In this document: one piece after another, positions 62,849 to 64,000 of the stretch | Layout of the letters: the number at the start of each line of letters is the position of its first letter | Position numbering within the stretch: position 1 is the stretch's first letter | Assembly: GCF_000742835.1 (NCBI RefSeq) | Contig: NZ_CP008941.1 | Location: forward strand, 1,445,001 to 1,509,000 | Length of the DNA stretch: 64,000 nt | Direction: 5' to 3' | Source of the DNA: Candidatus Paracaedibacter acanthamoebae | GTDB lineage: Bacteria > Pseudomonadota > Alphaproteobacteria > Paracaedibacterales > Paracaedibacteraceae | The notes under the pieces: generated by a model | Seen by the model: only the letters and a program-made list of their open reading frames with translations | Database searches by the model: none | What the model was told of the DNA's origin: nothing | Translations under genes and position numbers: made by a program

Positions 62849-64000
62849 CTAAATTGTTTTGAGCGTTGGATTACCTTGGTTTGCAGCCTTTGTATACAAT
62901 TTGACTGCTTTATCATAATCACGCTCCACCCCTCTTTCATGTTGGTACATATACCCTAAATTGTTTTGAGCAGTGGCCTCTCCTTGATTTGCAGCTTTTG
63001 TATACCATTCCACTGCTGTGGTATAATCATGCTTAACTCCTAACCCATTTTGATACATATATCCTAAATTGTATTGAGCAGTGGCCTCTCCTTGATTTGC
63101 AGCTTTTGTATACCATTCCACTGCTGTGGTATAATCATGCTTAACTCCTAACCCATTTTGATACATATATCCTAAATTGTTTTGAGCGTATGGATTACCT
63201 TGATTTGCAGCTTGGGTATACCATTTGACTACTTTATCATAATCACGCTCTACCCCTAACCCATGTTGGTACATATGACCTAAATTGTTTTGAGCGGTTG
63301 GATTACCTTGGTTTGCAGCTTTTGTATACCATTCCACTGCGTTGATATCGTCACGCTCTACCCCTAACCCATGTTGGTACATATGACCTAAATTGTTTTG
63401 AGCGGATGGATTACCTTGGTTTGCAGCCTTTGTATACAATTTGACTGCTTTATCATAATCACGCTCCACCCCTCTTTCATGTTGGTACATATACCCTAAA
63501 TTGTTTTGAGCGGATGGATTACCTTGGTTTGCAGCTTTTGTATACCATTTCATTGCTTTGTTAAGGTCACGCTCTACCCCTAACCCATCTTGGTACATAT
63601 GCCCTAAACTGTTTTGAGCGTATGGATCACCTTGGTTTGCAGCCTTTGTAAACCATTCCACTGCTTTATCATAATCACGCTCCACCCCTCTTTCATGTTG
63701 GTACATATACCCTAAATTGTTTTGAGCGTATGGATTCCCTTGATTTGCAGCCTTTGTATACAATTTGACTGCTTTATCATAATCACGCTCCACCCCTCTT
63801 TCATGTTGGTACATATACCCTAAAGTGTTTTGAGCAGTAGCATCTCCTTGATTTGCAGCCTTTGTAAACCATTCCACTGCTTTGGTATCGTCACGCTCTA
63901 CCCCTAACCCATGTTCGTACATATATCCTAAATTGTTTTGAGCGTATGGATTCCCTTGATTTGCAGCTTGGGTATACCATTTGACTGCCTTGATATCGTC
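62849..64000 (-). CDS. Sel1-repeat protein, upstream part of the frameshifted gene, running off the window
   Basis: The frame is open to the right edge (codons for DIKAVKWYTQAANQG before 63922), so the true start lies beyond 64000. It consists only of 36-residue Sel1 repeats with GNPYAQNNLGYMYQHERGVE-type units that are nearly identical at DNA level. It ends abruptly (GNPTLKTI) after the one-base deletion near 62865. With 60795-62843 it forms one gene of more than 1060 codons. Sequencing error in a repetitive region is a real alternative to mutation. Confidence 0.8.
   Translation of the reverse strand, partial: DDIKAVKWYTQAANQGNPYAQNNLGYMYEHGLGVERDDTKAVEWFTKAANQGDATAQNTLGYMYQHERGVERDYDKAVKLYTKAANQGNPYAQNNLGYMYQHERGVERDYDKAVEWFTKAANQGDPYAQNSLGHMYQDGLGVERDLNKAMKWYTKAANQGNPSAQNNLGYMYQHERGVERDYDKAVKLYTKAANQGNPSAQNNLGHMYQHGLGVERDDINAVEWYTKAANQGNPTAQNNLGHMYQHGLGVERDYDKVVKWYTQAANQGNPYAQNNLGYMYQNGLGVKHDYTTAVEWYTKAANQGEATAQYNLGYMYQNGLGVKHDYTTAVEWYTKAANQGEATAQNNLGYMYQHERGVERDYDKAVKLYTKAANQGNPTLKTI

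Noticed and set aside
55232-64000. Regular 108-bp repeats resembling a CRISPR or satellite array
   Set aside because: The period equals 36 codons, the frame is continuous, and the translation is a Sel1 solenoid. There are no unique spacers.

Overview
The window looks like accessory DNA from a low-GC, host-associated alphaproteobacterium of the Holosporales/Rickettsiales type. The evidence is a closely Rickettsia-like S-adenosylmethionine (SAM) importer, a set of secreted proteins built from eukaryote-like modules (F-box, Sel1, ankyrin and leucine-rich repeats), and a very high load of decaying insertion sequences. Ordinary housekeeping genes are few: endonuclease IV, a cold-shock protein, a LysR regulator and a DAO-family oxidoreductase. 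No rRNA, tRNA or CRISPR array was recognised. The lineage is inferred from content, not from a marker gene.

Layout. 1-2.5 kb: the end of an unknown gene and two related XRE regulators flanking an unknown protein. 2.9-4.9 kb: a secreted F-box protein and an overlapping helical-repeat protein that may be one gene split by a frameshift. 5.1-10.2 kb: a LysR regulator, an oxidoreductase, and a convergent histidine kinase/response regulator pair resembling CqsS/LqsS-LqsR alpha-hydroxyketone signalling. 10.4-12.5 kb: nested broken ISKra4, IS256, IS6 and IS110 copies. 12.5-17.5 kb: a 1653-residue secreted multidomain protein. 18.4-26.5 kb: a broken HigBA-type toxin-antitoxin locus, three IS110/IS1111 transposases, endonuclease IV, a V8-like secreted protease and an IS6 relic. 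27.2-31.9 kb: an acyl-homoserine-lactone (AHL) island with luxI, two LuxR-type ligand-binding proteins lacking a DNA-binding domain, and a SAM importer. 32-37 kb: mostly decayed genes (RecD-like helicase, membrane proteins, resolvase, IS481-like), a secreted protein, a lipoprotein and cspA. 37.6-47 kb: an IS110 copy, a 1715-residue paralogue of the first giant, and an LRR protein directly upstream of it. 47-52.5 kb: IS relics, a coiled-coil secreted protein, a Sel1 protein and a secreted protein with a possible PD-(D/E)XK core. 52.9-64 kb: ISKra4 and IS6 relics, then a tandem family of large secreted Sel1-repeat genes running off the right edge.

Two themes stand out. First, cell-to-cell or host-directed signalling is concentrated here: an AHL synthase with a perfectly conserved catalytic set, two HTH-less receptors with all ligand-pocket residues, a neighbouring importer for the synthase's substrate SAM, and an Lqs-like two-component pair. 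Second, a family of giant Sec-exported proteins combines two copies of a phosphatidylinositol-4-kinase-like motif pair with shuffled F-box, Sel1/ankyrin and LRR modules; one ends in a domain that reads like a Ras/Rab GTPase stripped of its nucleotide-binding residues. These look like host-interaction effectors. Many IS copies share a GGCACCGTCA-type terminus and seem to have driven rearrangement.
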